DNA of 64,000 bases from contig NZ_CP010817.1 in the NCBI RefSeq assembly GCF_000833025.1, positions 930,001 through 994,000 of the forward strand, in the 5' to 3' direction. How positions within the stretch are numbered: the first letter of the stretch is position 1; each line of letters starts with the position of its first letter. This stretch comes from Myroides profundi. GTDB lineage: Bacteria; Bacteroidota; Bacteroidia; Flavobacteriales; Flavobacteriaceae. This document shows, in pieces, positions 17,743 to 27,176 of this stretch. A model generated the notes under the pieces. That model saw nothing but the letters and a program-made list of their open reading frames with translations, was not told where the DNA came from and searched no databases. The position numbers and the translations under genes are program-made.

Positions 17743-17750
17743 TAATTTTG
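17743..17750 (+). promoter_or_regulatory. -7 box TAATTTTG
   Basis: Exact TAnnTTTG 36 bases before the acetyltransferase ATG; no -33 TTG. Confidence 0.45.
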
Positions 17751-17786
17751 TAATAAAGTAGAATTAACCATGTAAACGTATAGGAT

Positions 17787-18104
17787 ATGAAAGAAGAATT
17801 TGTAAATTTAGAAGTAAATAAAAATGCTGATACTAACCGTTTTGAATTAACAGTAGATGGTCATACTGCATTTATAGATTATGCTGAAGAAGGTAATATT
17901 ATTAAACTTATTCATACAGAGAGCCCAGAAGAGCTAGCAGGTAGAGGAGTGGCTACTGCTCTAATCGAGAAGAGTCTGATGTATATAGAAGAGCATAACT
18001 ATGAGCTGTACCCATTATGTCCGTTAGTGTATGCTTATATTAAGCGTCATCCAGAATGGAAGAGAATAGTATCTGGAGCGTTTCCTGCATACGATAAACT
18101 ATAA
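17787..18104 (+). CDS. GNAT-type N-acetyltransferase (COG2388-like)
   Basis: 105 residues, the short single-domain GNAT form. The acetyl-CoA loop ELAGRGVATALIEKSL lies at residues 50-65; YPLCPLVYAYIKRHPEW follows, the C-terminal signature of the YidJ/GTLF1-like group. Acceptor unknown. Start codon has a clean 5' context and a -7 box upstream. The FMN reductase gene follows 13 bases later, so the two form an operon closed by a strong terminator. Confidence 0.88.
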   Translation: MKEEFVNLEVNKNADTNRFELTVDGHTAFIDYAEEGNIIKLIHTESPEELAGRGVATALIEKSLMYIEEHNYELYPLCPLVYAYIKRHPEWKRIVSGAFPAYDKL

Positions 18105-18117
18105 CAATAAATAAGCT

Positions 18118-18660
18118 ATGAGAATATTAGGATTTGCAGCAAGTACATCGAGTACTTCTATTAATAAAAAGTTAGTTGAGTATACCGTGCCTTTGTTTCC
18201 AGCAGGAGAAGTGGAAGTGATAGATCTGAATGATTATATAGTACCTCCATTTTCTGTAGATCAAGAGAAACAAGGTTTTCCAGAAGGAGCGAAGTTATTC
18301 TTAGAAAAGATAAAGCAGTCTGATGCTATCATCTGTTCTATGTCTGAACACAATCGCAACTGGACAGCATGCTTTAAAAACTTGTTTGATTGGTGTTCTA
18401 GAATAGAGTTAAAGCTATTCCAAGAGCGACCGATGTTCTTAATGTCTACTTCACCAGGAGGATATGGAGGTCAGAATTCATTAAACCTTGCTAAGACAGT
18501 GTTCCCTCAGTTTGGAGGACAAGTAAAGGACAGCTTTGCATTGCCTAAGTATTATGAAAATTTTGATGAGGTGAATGGTATTGTAAATAGTGAGCTCGCA
18601 GCAGAACTAAAAGAGAAAATCGAAAAGTATAGAAGTGAATTAAACGAAGTAGCTTTATAA
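18118..18660 (+). CDS. NADPH-dependent FMN reductase family protein
   Basis: 180 residues, flavodoxin-like fold. The FMN phosphate loop FAASTSSTSINKKLVEY starts at residue 6, and MSEHNRNWTACFKNLFDW and STSPGGYGGQNSL are the other conserved flavin-contact regions of the NADPH_FMN_red family. Probably a soluble azoreductase/quinone reductase-like enzyme for oxidative or electrophile stress; substrate not inferable. Second gene of the acetyltransferase operon. Confidence 0.9.
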   Translation: MRILGFAASTSSTSINKKLVEYTVPLFPAGEVEVIDLNDYIVPPFSVDQEKQGFPEGAKLFLEKIKQSDAIICSMSEHNRNWTACFKNLFDWCSRIELKLFQERPMFLMSTSPGGYGGQNSLNLAKTVFPQFGGQVKDSFALPKYYENFDEVNGIVNSELAAELKEKIEKYRSELNEVAL

Positions 18661-18690
18661 AGTAAGGCAATATACTTAGTAAATAATATA

Positions 18691-18724
18691 AAAGGTCAAA
18701 GAGATAATCTTTGACCTTTTTTTT
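18691..18724 (+). terminator. Terminator after the FMN reductase
   Basis: AAAGGTCAAAGA / TCTTTGACCTTT, loop GATAA, then T-rich. Confidence 0.92.
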
Positions 18725-18967
18725 GTTTTTTAAATTCTTTTTGGGGCCATTTATATACCTAAAAGTCTTTTTAGAAGGGATTTTTTTTGTTTTTCAGCCT
18801 ATTTTAATCGGTTTTGAACTGTTTAATTGAAAAAAGATATCTATTTTTTTTTAGCCTATTAACTGCTTTTTTTAATTTAAGTTGTTGATTATTAGAGTTT
18901 TGTTTGTTTTATGTGTGTTGTACCTCATTATGCACTATCCCTTCTTATCGTAGTATTTACGGGACTT

Positions 18968-19046
18968 GGAGCGAATTCCTTCGACAATTCATGGACAATA
19001 CCTCGAGATTAGTGGAGGGGAGGACTTGTTTGTCGAAGAATGCTCC
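18968..19046 (+). repeat. Inverted-repeat hairpin element
   Basis: GGAGCGAATTCCTTCGACA (18968-18986) faces TGTCGAAGAATGCTCC (19031-19046); the arms pair over about 16 positions with two small bulges, and TTTT follows. The right arm shares TGTCGAAG-AATG with the two 110-bp repeats at 2.1 and 50.4 kb, and a downstream TAG-ATGTGCT is also similar, so this may be a diverged relative. Confidence 0.5.
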
Positions 19047-19218
19047 TTTTATATATCAACTATTCTCCTAGGATGTGCTGTAAACAAAAGAATAGGATGA
19101 GAAGAGAATATTAGGTCATATAATAGAGGACGGTAGAAGAGATAAAGTGAAGTTTTAGCAGTGTAAGCATAGTAGTAAAGTTGCCTGAAAATCCTTTGTT
19201 AATCTAGGTTAAGTGGTT

Positions 19219-19248
19219 TTGGGAGAGGATGTGATAATTTTATACTTG
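19219..19248 (+). promoter_or_regulatory. Promoter far upstream of the hydrolase
   Basis: TTG at 19219-19221, then 19 bases, then TATACTTG (one mismatch to TAnnTTTG). Confidence 0.5.
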
Positions 19249-19448
19249 TAATCAGAAAGGGAGTTAGACTATCATTTATTGAATTTATAAAAGGCCTTAT
19301 AAATACAGTCTGTATTCTTTTTTTGTTACAGTGTATAGTATTTCATTTTCTTCTAGGGAACACTGTTTTATCTCCAATAAAAGAGATACTATAAGACAGA
19401 GAGATTAGAAGAGAATGTATCATGATTAAATAGTTAAAAAATAAAGTT

Positions 19449-20090
19449 ATGGCAAGTTTACCAATTAGAGACAAAAAACAAGATCACTTATTAACAGGTG
19501 AGAACGCAGCATTAATCGTTATTGATTATCAACCAGTACAAGTAAATTCTATCGCTTCTATGGATAGACAGTTACTATTAAACAATATTAGAGGAACTGT
19601 AAATGCAGCTAAACTGTATGATATGCCTATCATTCTATCTACAGTGAATGTGAAAACAGGATTAAATAAAGAGACTGTTCCTCAACTGAGAAAACATTTA
19701 GAAGGCGTGCCTTCTTATGATAGAACGACGATTAACTCATGGGAAGATAAGGAGTTCGTAGAGGCTGTAAAAGCTGCAGGTAGAAAAAAATTAATCATGA
19801 CAGCACTGTGGACAGAAGCATGTCTTACATTCCCAGTGATGGATGCGTTACAAGAGGGATATGAGGTATATATCGTGGTAGATGCTGTAGGAGGTACTTC
19901 TAAAGAGGCACATGATGCTGCGATTATGAGAATGGTACAGGCAGGTGCTAAACCAATTAGCGTAGTACAGTTATTCTGTGAATTACAACGTGACTGGAAT
20001 CGTACAGAAACTGCAGAAGGATTCATGAAGTTATTTACAGAACTAGGAGGTACAGCAGGTATTCAGTTTGGATACGATCTAGCGGAGTAA
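19449..20090 (+). CDS. Isochorismatase-like cysteine hydrolase (YcaC type)
   Basis: 213 residues, YcaC length. The catalytic set is visible: Asp in LIVIDYQPVQ (about residue 25) and the nucleophile Cys in TALWTEACLTFPVMDAL (about residue 124). The C-terminal extension with QLFCELQRDWNR is typical of YcaC-like homo-octamers rather than of pyrazinamidases. Substrate unknown for this subgroup. It sits alone, with a promoter about 200 bases upstream and structured sequence plus a terminator downstream. Confidence 0.9.
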   Translation: MASLPIRDKKQDHLLTGENAALIVIDYQPVQVNSIASMDRQLLLNNIRGTVNAAKLYDMPIILSTVNVKTGLNKETVPQLRKHLEGVPSYDRTTINSWEDKEFVEAVKAAGRKKLIMTALWTEACLTFPVMDALQEGYEVYIVVDAVGGTSKEAHDAAIMRMVQAGAKPISVVQLFCELQRDWNRTETAEGFMKLFTELGGTAGIQFGYDLAE

Positions 20091-20392
20091 TCCTTAGCTG
20101 TACATAGAGGTTAGAATACGCGTGTTTATTTACTTTTTTATTAGCGTTATAAGTCAATAACGCACGAGTTCTAATCGCTTTCAAAAAACGAGGTTTATAC
20201 ACACTGTAAGGTGTGGAGTTATTTAGTTATTCAGTTATTTTTGAAAAGGTCAGAGACGTATGTTTCTGACCTTTTCTCTTTTATAGGTGATTGATTGACA
20301 GTAAATAGCAAAGTTATTTTAGTGTTAATAGCTTAAAAGCTCTGTGGCGTTATCAATATATTTAGAACATAAAACATCTAATTAACGATATA
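20091..20392. other. Structured 3' region of the hydrolase gene
   Basis: 302 bases. Holds nested inverted repeats: GCGTTAT (20144-20150) with ATAACGC (20157-20163), flanked by TTAGAA and TTCTAA arms; then CACAC/GTGTG; then the terminator at 20244-20275. No coding frame. Confidence 0.5.
20244..20280 (+). terminator. Terminator after the hydrolase
   Basis: AAAAGGTCAGAGAC / GTTTCTGACCTTTT with loop GTAT; 14-bp stem with one wobble. Confidence 0.85.
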
Positions 20393-22093
20393 ATGAAGAA
20401 ATTTTTTGCACTGTTTACACTATTGATTTGTACTGTTTCTTTTGCTCAGCAAAGAGAGTTGAAAGAGGTAAGTTCTGAAAGTCTAATACATGTATGGGGA
20501 TTAGTCAAGTATAAACATCCTAATGTAAGTAGAGGTGGTTATGATATGGATCAAGAATTCTTAAAAGCATATACTACTATAGAAACGATAAAGAACGAAG
20601 AGGCTTTAAATACCTTCTTAAAGCAATGGATAAAACAGTTTGACTCTTCTAAACATCCTCTAAAAAAGGATGGTATTAAAGTAAGTGAAGATAAATTATT
20701 TACAGTTAATGCTAGGTTTGAATGGATAGACAGTGACCTCTATGATAAGGAATTAAAGTCTATTTTGACAGACTTAAAAGACAATACTAATTATGGTAAG
20801 TATTATCTAACTAATCGTAAAATATCTTCTATCGTAAAATTTGATCACGAAAAGGCGTTGCCTAATTTTAGCAATGGGAATGAAAGCCACCGTATGCTGT
20901 TTTTATCTTCTTTTTGGAATAGTATCCGTTATGGGAATGTGAATATATATCTAGCTGATACACCATGGGATGAGGTGTTGACTGAGTTTGTTCCGAGGTT
21001 TAATACGACTGAAGGAATAGAATTTGAGTATCTGAAAGATGAGCTTTTCGTAAAGTTAAATGATTCACATAGTGACTATCAAGCAAGCTATTATCTGAAT
21101 ACTAAAGTTAAACGTTTTAGTACCTATGGGACAAAAAATATAAATGACTCCTTAGTGATAACGACTATTTATGACCCTATCGAGGCTAAAGAGAGTAATA
21201 TAGAGCTAGGAGATGTGATTTTTAGAGTCGAAGGAAAGTCTGTAAAGGACTATAGAGAAAGTACAATAGGAAAATATGTAAGTGTATCTAATCCCAATTA
21301 TTTAAAAAGATTTGAGAGTTTTTATTTTCCTGCTTTAGGAGATCAAGAATCAATGACAGTAAGTATAAAAAAGAAAAGTGGAGAGATTATAGAAAGAACG
21401 GTTCCTCTATTAAAGGGAGAAGAGTTTAAGAATTTTAAAACAATAAAGTCACTTTTTAAAGAACAGAAAGCTCCTGAGTTAGGTGATGATATAGGATATC
21501 TTCATCTAGGTAGAGCGACAAAGAAAAGACTGAAGAGTTTCTTTAAGGCTAATAGTAGTAAGCAGAGCATTATCTTAGATCTACGTAATTATCCTGAGAA
21601 TATAAGCCCAGAGCTTATTACATCTTACCTATTACCTCATAGAACTACTTTTTTTAAAGCATTAGGTTGGTATGGGCCAGCGTTAGGAGAATGGGATAGT
21701 AAGGTGGGCATTGCTAAGATTATAGATCCTTTCAAGGCGGGCAATGAGAATAAGGATTATTATAAAGGAACTGTAGTCCTACTTGTGGATCATACTACGC
21801 TGAGTGCTGCTGAATATATGGGAATGGGGATTCAGCAGGCACCAAGATGTATCACTGTAGGTAAGCAGACTGGAGGCGCTGTGACTAATCGTGTACGGGT
21901 ACTTTTAAAAGATGATACTACAATAGACTTCTCAGGTTATGGCGCTTTCTACCCAAATGATAAAGAGTATAATGTTCACCGAAATGGTTTAAAGATAGAT
22001 CATATAGTACCTGAGTCTGCAAGTAACTATAATACGTATGGGATGATACAGTACGCAGTGGACTTAATTAATAAAAAGAGTTTAGGTAAGTAA
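20393..22093 (+). CDS. S41 family peptidase (C-terminal processing type), exported
   Basis: 566 residues. Signal peptide ending TVSFAQ. A helical N-terminal region (HVWGLVKYKHPNV) is followed by a PDZ-like segment (ESNIELGDVIFRVEGKSVKDY, about residue 270). The S41 catalytic core has IILDLRNYP and DHTTLSAAEYMGMGIQ with the presumed nucleophile Ser, and a conserved KQTGGA loop. Periplasmic or surface protease of the tail-specific family, related to tricorn-core peptidases. A second S41 gene follows about 100 bases later with its own promoter. Confidence 0.88.
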   Translation: MKKFFALFTLLICTVSFAQQRELKEVSSESLIHVWGLVKYKHPNVSRGGYDMDQEFLKAYTTIETIKNEEALNTFLKQWIKQFDSSKHPLKKDGIKVSEDKLFTVNARFEWIDSDLYDKELKSILTDLKDNTNYGKYYLTNRKISSIVKFDHEKALPNFSNGNESHRMLFLSSFWNSIRYGNVNIYLADTPWDEVLTEFVPRFNTTEGIEFEYLKDELFVKLNDSHSDYQASYYLNTKVKRFSTYGTKNINDSLVITTIYDPIEAKESNIELGDVIFRVEGKSVKDYRESTIGKYVSVSNPNYLKRFESFYFPALGDQESMTVSIKKKSGEIIERTVPLLKGEEFKNFKTIKSLFKEQKAPELGDDIGYLHLGRATKKRLKSFFKANSSKQSIILDLRNYPENISPELITSYLLPHRTTFFKALGWYGPALGEWDSKVGIAKIIDPFKAGNENKDYYKGTVVLLVDHTTLSAAEYMGMGIQQAPRCITVGKQTGGAVTNRVRVLLKDDTTIDFSGYGAFYPNDKEYNVHRNGLKIDHIVPESASNYNTYGMIQYAVDLINKKSLGK

Positions 22094-22162
22094 GACAAAC
22101 TGCTAAAGAGTGTTTTTTTAGATTAATTAAAAATATTCTTTACAAGAGGTTAGTTAAGTTGT

Positions 22163-22170
22163 TATATTTG
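22163..22170 (+). promoter_or_regulatory. -7 box TATATTTG for the second S41 gene
   Basis: Exact TAnnTTTG 27 bases before the ATG. Confidence 0.55.
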
Positions 22171-22197
22171 CTTTTTGATATTTAAATAAATAAAAAC

Positions 22198-23661
22198 ATG
22201 ATAAAACTTCGAGGTATTATAGTAATAATGGTTTTATTTTTACAGGTTTTTGCATTTGGGCAGAAGAAAGTGAAAGATTTTACCAAAGAGAATTACTTAG
22301 CTGATTTTGATTTTATAGTTACGGCAATAAAAGAACAGCATCCTAATCCATTTCGATTTATAACAGAAAAAGAATTTGATAAGAAGGTAAAGGAACTACG
22401 TCATACTTTAGAGAAGAAGCCGATTTTAGAGAATTTTGTCTTATGTAACCCTGTTACATTAATACGTGATGCTCATTCAAGTATTGAGATGGATGATATT
22501 ATTTATGAGGATTATATCAAGGTAAGTAATTTCTTTCCTGTCGCTACTAGTGTATATGACAATAGAGTGTTCGTTAATCAGTACACTTTAGATATCCCGA
22601 TAGGAGCTGAGATTATCAAAGTAAATAATATCAGTACGGCAGAGCTATTAAATAAGATACCAAATAAGGTAGACGGAGGAGTAGAAGCTAGTTCTAATAA
22701 GAATTTCTCTAATTATGCTTCTTTAATATTTCCAGAAGCTAAGGAGTTCATTATCGAGTATAAAGAGACTGTAGAGGCAGCCCCTAAGACGATAACGCTG
22801 AAAGCAGTGAACTTTAATGACTATGAATATCATGCTCAGAAGAGTGTTCTACCACTGAGTACTGTTGCCTTCTCTAAAGGAATCTATGGATATCCATTAG
22901 ATGATGATACTTATATTTTGAAAATTACTACATTCAGTGTATCAGAGACATATGCTTATTATATCTTGAACAACGTATTTCAAGACATCAAAGACAAGAA
23001 TATTAAAAAGCTAGTAGTTGATATCCGTGATAATGGAGGAGGTTTATTGTCTAATATTCCTTTGTTTTATTCTTTTATTAGTCCAGAGAAGAGCTTTAAG
23101 AATATTTATAAATATGCGACTAGAGTTCCTAAAGTGAATATGAAAGAGAATTTATTAGATGGAAATGGGAAGTTGGCAAATACAGCTGATATTATTAGCC
23201 AAGATAACTTTATGAGTCAGCGATTTGATTATAATGAAGAAGATCAGTTTTATTATGGAAACAGTCGTCTAGATGATTCTTATGTAGAGAATTACCCACA
23301 GGATAAAAATGCGTTTACAGGTAAAGTAGTTTTATTGTCAAATAATAATACTGTATCAGCAGCAGCTTATTTTGCACATTTGTTCCAATTGAATAAGCGT
23401 GGTGATATCGTAGGTCAGGAGACTAGAAGCTGTAGTGATTTCACAACAGCAGCTTGGTTTTTAAGTTATAAATTACCGAATACAGAATCTATATTATCAC
23501 TGCCTAGGAGTGAGGTGTTCTTTAATGCGATAGCGAATAAAGATCGCACTTGTAGAGGAGTATTGCCTAATCATACTATTAAAGCAGATGATTTTCAAAA
23601 GGGATTACAGCAAGCACAAGATGCTGAGATGAATTTAGCATTAGAGCTCTTGAAGAAATAG
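22198..23661 (+). CDS. S41 family peptidase, exported
   Basis: 487 residues. Signal peptide FLQVFAFGQ. The N-terminal helical part has FIVTAIKEQHPNPFRF, typical of S41 peptidases of Bacteroidota. The core has LVVDIRDNGGG (strand before the catalytic loop) and LLSNNNTVSAAAYFAH with the nucleophile Ser, then VGQETRSCSDFTTAAW. The PDZ domain is weak or missing. It belongs to a different subgroup from the preceding S41 gene (little similarity outside the core), so this is not a recent duplication. Confidence 0.87.
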   Translation: MIKLRGIIVIMVLFLQVFAFGQKKVKDFTKENYLADFDFIVTAIKEQHPNPFRFITEKEFDKKVKELRHTLEKKPILENFVLCNPVTLIRDAHSSIEMDDIIYEDYIKVSNFFPVATSVYDNRVFVNQYTLDIPIGAEIIKVNNISTAELLNKIPNKVDGGVEASSNKNFSNYASLIFPEAKEFIIEYKETVEAAPKTITLKAVNFNDYEYHAQKSVLPLSTVAFSKGIYGYPLDDDTYILKITTFSVSETYAYYILNNVFQDIKDKNIKKLVVDIRDNGGGLLSNIPLFYSFISPEKSFKNIYKYATRVPKVNMKENLLDGNGKLANTADIISQDNFMSQRFDYNEEDQFYYGNSRLDDSYVENYPQDKNAFTGKVVLLSNNNTVSAAAYFAHLFQLNKRGDIVGQETRSCSDFTTAAWFLSYKLPNTESILSLPRSEVFFNAIANKDRTCRGVLPNHTIKADDFQKGLQQAQDAEMNLALELLKK

Positions 23662-23681
23662 AGATTAATACAATGATATAG

Positions 23682-23715
23682 AAAAGCCAAAGATGAGAGT
23701 CTTTGGCTTTTTTGT
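23682..23715 (+). terminator. Terminator after the S41 pair
   Basis: AAAAGCCAAAGA / TCTTTGGCTTTT, loop TGAGAG, then T. Confidence 0.92.
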
Positions 23716-23801
23716 TTCTACTCAGTTGAGTCAATAAGTGGACGAGTAGGTCATTAGTATTCATTTAAATCATGCTAACATTTATTTAAATATTAAAACC
23801 T

Positions 23802-23809
23802 TACTTTTG
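23802..23809 (+). promoter_or_regulatory. -7 box TACTTTTG for the S9 peptidase
   Basis: Exact TAnnTTTG 17 bases before the ATG at 23827, which fits that start rather than the TTG at 23821. Confidence 0.55.
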
Positions 23810-23826
23810 TGTTTTAACATTTGAAA

Positions 23827-25887
23827 ATGAATAAAGATATACAAGCGCCAATAGCTACAGTGAAACCTCACGAGCTAACAGCACACAATCATACACGTAT
23901 CGATAACTATTTCTGGTTAAACGATAGAGAAGATCAAGAAGTGATCGATTACCTAAATGCTGAGAATGCATACTACGAAGGACAGACTGCACATACTAAG
24001 GCTTTTCAAGCAGACTTGTTTGAAGAGATGAAGAGCAGAATAAAAGAAGACGATAGTTCTGTACCTTATTTCTACAATGGATATTATTATATCACTCGAT
24101 TTGAGAAAGGAAAAGATTACCCTATATTTTCTCGTAAACAAGGAAGCTTAGAGGCTGATGAAGAGATCATGTTTGACTGTAATGTGATGGCAGAAGGGCA
24201 CTCTTATTTTCATTTAAGAGGAATTAATGTATCAGAAGATAACCAATGGGTAGCTTTTGGGGTAGATACTGTATCTCGTAGAGAATACACACTGCAAGTA
24301 AAGAACTTAGTGACAGGAGAAATATCTCCTATCTCGATAGAGAAAACAACAGGTAGTTCTACTTGGGCTGCTGATAATAAGACTCTGTTTTACTCTCGTA
24401 AAGATGAGGTAACACTGCGTGCAGATAAAATCTATAAACACAAATTAGGAACTGCTATCACAGAGGATGTGATGGTGTACTTCGAAGAGGATGATACTTT
24501 TGATACTCATATTTTTAAAGAGAAATCGCGCAAGTATCTAGTGATAGGAAGTGAGAGTACGCTGACAAGTGAGTACAGAATCTTAGAGTCTCATAATCCT
24601 GATGGAGAGTTTAGGGTATTCCAAGAGAGAGTGCGCGAGGTAGAGTATAATATCTCACACTATGATGGACATTTCTATATCATGACAAATCTAGATGAGG
24701 CAGATAACTTTAAGTTGATGCGTTGTCCTGAGGACAAGACTGCTGTGGAGCATTGGGTAGAGCTTATACCTCACAGAGAAGAGGTACTGTTAGAAGGAGT
24801 GGACATCTTTAAAGATTATTTAGTGATCTCAGAGCGATCTAACGGATTAGTTCATTTGAAGATTCAACCTTGGGATGATAGCCAAGAGGCATATTATCTA
24901 CCATTTGACAGTGAAACATATAATGCGTATACAGGTACGAATTTAGACTTCGATACAGAGATACTACGCTATGGATACCAATCTATGAATACGCCTTCTT
25001 CTGTAATCGACTTTAATATGCGTACGCGTGAGAAAGAAGTGAAGAAGGAACAAGAAGTATTAGGGACTTTCGACAAGAATAATTATGTAGAAGAACGAAT
25101 CTGGGCAACTGCAAAAGACGGGGTGAAAATACCGATGTCTATCGTGTATAAAAAGGGGATGAAGAAAGATGGTACTAATCCATTCTTACAATATGCGTAT
25201 GGATCATACGGATATTCGATGGAGCCTTATTTCTCTACTACTCGTCTAAGCTTATTAGATAGAGGATTTATCTATGCGATAGCGCATATTCGCGGAGGTG
25301 AAGATATGGGACGTCAATGGTATGAAGAAGGTAAGCTATTAGAGAAGTGGAATACATTTGACGATTTTATCGCTTGTTCAGAGCACGTGATTGCTGAAGG
25401 ATATACTTCTCCAGAACATTTATATGCTGAAGGTGGTTCTGCTGGAGGTTTATTAATGGGAGTAGTGGTGAATAAACGCCCTGATTTATACAATGGAGTT
25501 ATTGCTCAAGTACCTTTCGTAGATGTGATGACGACTATGCTGGATGATACAATACCATTGACAACAGGAGAGTATGATGAATGGGGAAATCCGAATGAGA
25601 AAGAGTATTATGACTATATGCTGTCTTATTCTCCAATAGATAATGTAGTCGCTCAAGATTATCCGAATATGTATGTATCAACAGGGTTACATGATTCTCA
25701 AGTGCAATACTGGGAGCCAGCGAAGTGGGTAGCGAAGTTACGCGTGATGAAAACGAATGATAAGCAACTGTATTTAGACACGAATATGGAGGCAGGACAT
25801 GGAGGAGCTTCAGGACGTTTTGAGGCTTTAAAAGAGGTCGCAAAAGAGTTTGCTTTCATGTTCGATTTAGAAGGGATAAAAGAGTAG
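23827..25887 (+). CDS. S9 family serine peptidase (oligopeptidase B-like)
   Basis: About 686 residues, standard for prolyl oligopeptidase/oligopeptidase B. No signal peptide, so cytoplasmic. An N-terminal beta-propeller (HNHTRIDNYFWLNDRED is the conserved start) is followed by an alpha/beta-hydrolase domain with nucleophile Ser in AEGGSAGGLLMG, Asp in STGLHDSQV and His in EAGHGGASGRFE. The acidic residues that give oligopeptidase B its Arg/Lys preference sit around the ...DDTIPLTTGEYDEWGNP loop, which favours PtrB. Degrades short peptides. The ATG at 23827 is chosen over a TTG two codons upstream. Confidence 0.92.
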   Translation: MNKDIQAPIATVKPHELTAHNHTRIDNYFWLNDREDQEVIDYLNAENAYYEGQTAHTKAFQADLFEEMKSRIKEDDSSVPYFYNGYYYITRFEKGKDYPIFSRKQGSLEADEEIMFDCNVMAEGHSYFHLRGINVSEDNQWVAFGVDTVSRREYTLQVKNLVTGEISPISIEKTTGSSTWAADNKTLFYSRKDEVTLRADKIYKHKLGTAITEDVMVYFEEDDTFDTHIFKEKSRKYLVIGSESTLTSEYRILESHNPDGEFRVFQERVREVEYNISHYDGHFYIMTNLDEADNFKLMRCPEDKTAVEHWVELIPHREEVLLEGVDIFKDYLVISERSNGLVHLKIQPWDDSQEAYYLPFDSETYNAYTGTNLDFDTEILRYGYQSMNTPSSVIDFNMRTREKEVKKEQEVLGTFDKNNYVEERIWATAKDGVKIPMSIVYKKGMKKDGTNPFLQYAYGSYGYSMEPYFSTTRLSLLDRGFIYAIAHIRGGEDMGRQWYEEGKLLEKWNTFDDFIACSEHVIAEGYTSPEHLYAEGGSAGGLLMGVVVNKRPDLYNGVIAQVPFVDVMTTMLDDTIPLTTGEYDEWGNPNEKEYYDYMLSYSPIDNVVAQDYPNMYVSTGLHDSQVQYWEPAKWVAKLRVMKTNDKQLYLDTNMEAGHGGASGRFEALKEVAKEFAFMFDLEGIKE

Positions 25888-25904
25888 TCTCTTTGTTTTT
25901 TTAG

Positions 25905-25912
25905 TAAATTTG
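25905..25912 (+). promoter_or_regulatory. -7 box TAAATTTG for the cysteine synthase
   Basis: Exact TAnnTTTG 56 bases before the ATG. Confidence 0.45.
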
Positions 25913-25968
25913 TTAGATAACAGTGGTAGATGAGATAAAGAACATCTATCCATAGTAAATAAGATATT

Positions 25969-27000
25969 ATGAAAGAAGAAATTCAAGCGTATGATAATGT
26001 ATTGGCTCTTGTAGGGAAAACGCCAATTGTAAAATTGAGTAAAGCAACAAAAGAGTTAAAAGGGAATTTCTATGGTAAAGTAGAAGCTTTCAGTGCTGGA
26101 CAATCTGCAAAAGATAGAATAGCAATGCACATTATCGAGGCAGCTGAGAAAAAAGGAATATTAAAGCCAGGTAGTACTATCGTAGAGACTACATCAGGGA
26201 ATACAGGATTTAGTATTGCGATGGTGAGTGCTATTAAGGGATATAAATGTATCTTATCTGTGAGTGATAAGTCTTCTCCTGATAAGATAGATATGCTACG
26301 TGCGATGGGAGCTACAGTATATGTATGTCCTGCTAATGTAGCGGCTGATGACCCTCGTTCATACTATGAGGTAGCTAAGACGGTGCAGAAAGAAACGCCA
26401 AACTCTATTTATATCAATCAATATTTTAATGAGTTAAATACAGAGGCTCATTATCTATCTACAGGACCTGAGATATGGGAGCAAACAGGAGGTAAGATTA
26501 CACACTTCGTATGTTGTTCTGGTACGGGAGGTACTATCTCTGGTACAGCTCGTTTCTTAAAAGAGATGAATCCAAATATTCAAATCTTAGGTGTAGATGC
26601 TTATGGTTCTGTATTAAAGAAATATCACGAGACAGGAGAGCTAGATCCTAATGAGATCGCTCCTTATAAGATAGAAGGATTAGGAAAGAACTTAATTCCA
26701 ACTGCTACGGACTTCTCTGTTATCGATAAGTTTATGAAAGTAACAGATAAAGATGCTGCACAAACAGCACGTGAGTTGGCACGTACAGAGGGATTATTCT
26801 TAGGATATACTTCAGGTGCTGTACTACAAGCTACAAGACAATATGCTGCAGAAGGAGCATTTGACGAGAATAGTGTAGTAGTTATGTTATTCCCAGACCA
26901 CGGTTCACGTTATATGAGTAAGATCTATAGCGATGCATGGATGGAGCAACAAGGCTTCTTAGATGGAGAACCTAAAAATGAGATTACTTATATTAAGTAA
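25969..27000 (+). CDS. Cysteine synthase family PLP enzyme
   Basis: 343 residues, fold type II PLP enzyme. PLP Lys is residue 48 in [10 protein letters not shown]; the substrate loop [12 protein letters not shown] lies near residue 70, and the PLP phosphate loop [13 protein letters not shown] near residue 182. It lacks a C-terminal CBS regulatory pair. The group includes O-acetylserine sulfhydrylase and cystathionine beta-synthase; the [15 protein letters not shown] segment is nearer to CBS-like members. Exact substrate is unsettled. Monocistronic, with terminator. Confidence 0.88.
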   Translation: MKEEIQAYDNVLALVGKTPIVKLSKATKELKGNFYGKVEAFSAGQSAKDRIAMHIIEAAEKKGILKPGSTIVETTSGNTGFSIAMVSAIKGYKCILSVSDKSSPDKIDMLRAMGATVYVCPANVAADDPRSYYEVAKTVQKETPNSIYINQYFNELNTEAHYLSTGPEIWEQTGGKITHFVCCSGTGGTISGTARFLKEMNPNIQILGVDAYGSVLKKYHETGELDPNEIAPYKIEGLGKNLIPTATDFSVIDKFMKVTDKDAAQTARELARTEGLFLGYTSGAVLQATRQYAAEGAFDENSVVVMLFPDHGSRYMSKIYSDAWMEQQGFLDGEPKNEITYIK

Positions 27001-27020
27001 TTTGATCTACTAAAATATAG

Positions 27021-27053
27021 AAAAACACCTCTCTTCGGATGAGGTGTTTTTTT
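27021..27053 (+). terminator. Terminator after the cysteine synthase
   Basis: AAAAACACCTC / GAGGTGTTTTT with a 9-base loop. The stem sequence recurs at 27871-27898. Confidence 0.9.
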
Positions 27054-27087
27054 ATTTTTGGTAGTTATGGAATTGTTTTTATATCCT

Positions 27088-27111
27088 TGATAGTATCATA
27101 TGATACTATCA
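27088..27111. repeat. Perfect 24-bp palindrome, copy 1
   Basis: Half-site TGATAGTATCAT followed directly by its reverse complement, with no spacer. Identical copy at 27905-27928. AATGTCTAT follows both copies, and the same terminator stem precedes both. Confidence 0.9.
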
Positions 27112-27176
27112 CAAAGTTCAATGTCTATTTATTTTCTGTATCTTAGAGATGTAAATATTCTTTAAATCAGTTTATT

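Larger units (their letters stand above)
17284..17786. other. Divergent intergenic region holding a candidate sRNA
   Basis: 503 bases between ybaB and the acetyltransferase gene. Contents: the ybaB -7 box, a candidate minus-strand sRNA (17441-17514) with its own terminator and sigma-54-like promoter, and a -7 box for the plus-strand gene. 17560-17740 shows nothing further. Confidence 0.6.
18725..19448. other. Long intergenic region with a hairpin element
   Basis: About 720 bases with no coding frame. It holds a large inverted-repeat element (18968-19046) and a good promoter at 19219-19248, about 190 bases before the hydrolase gene. That leaves a long leader or a separate short RNA. An inverted repeat ACAGTGT/ACACTGT (about 19328 and 19364) lies in this leader. 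Confidence 0.55.
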
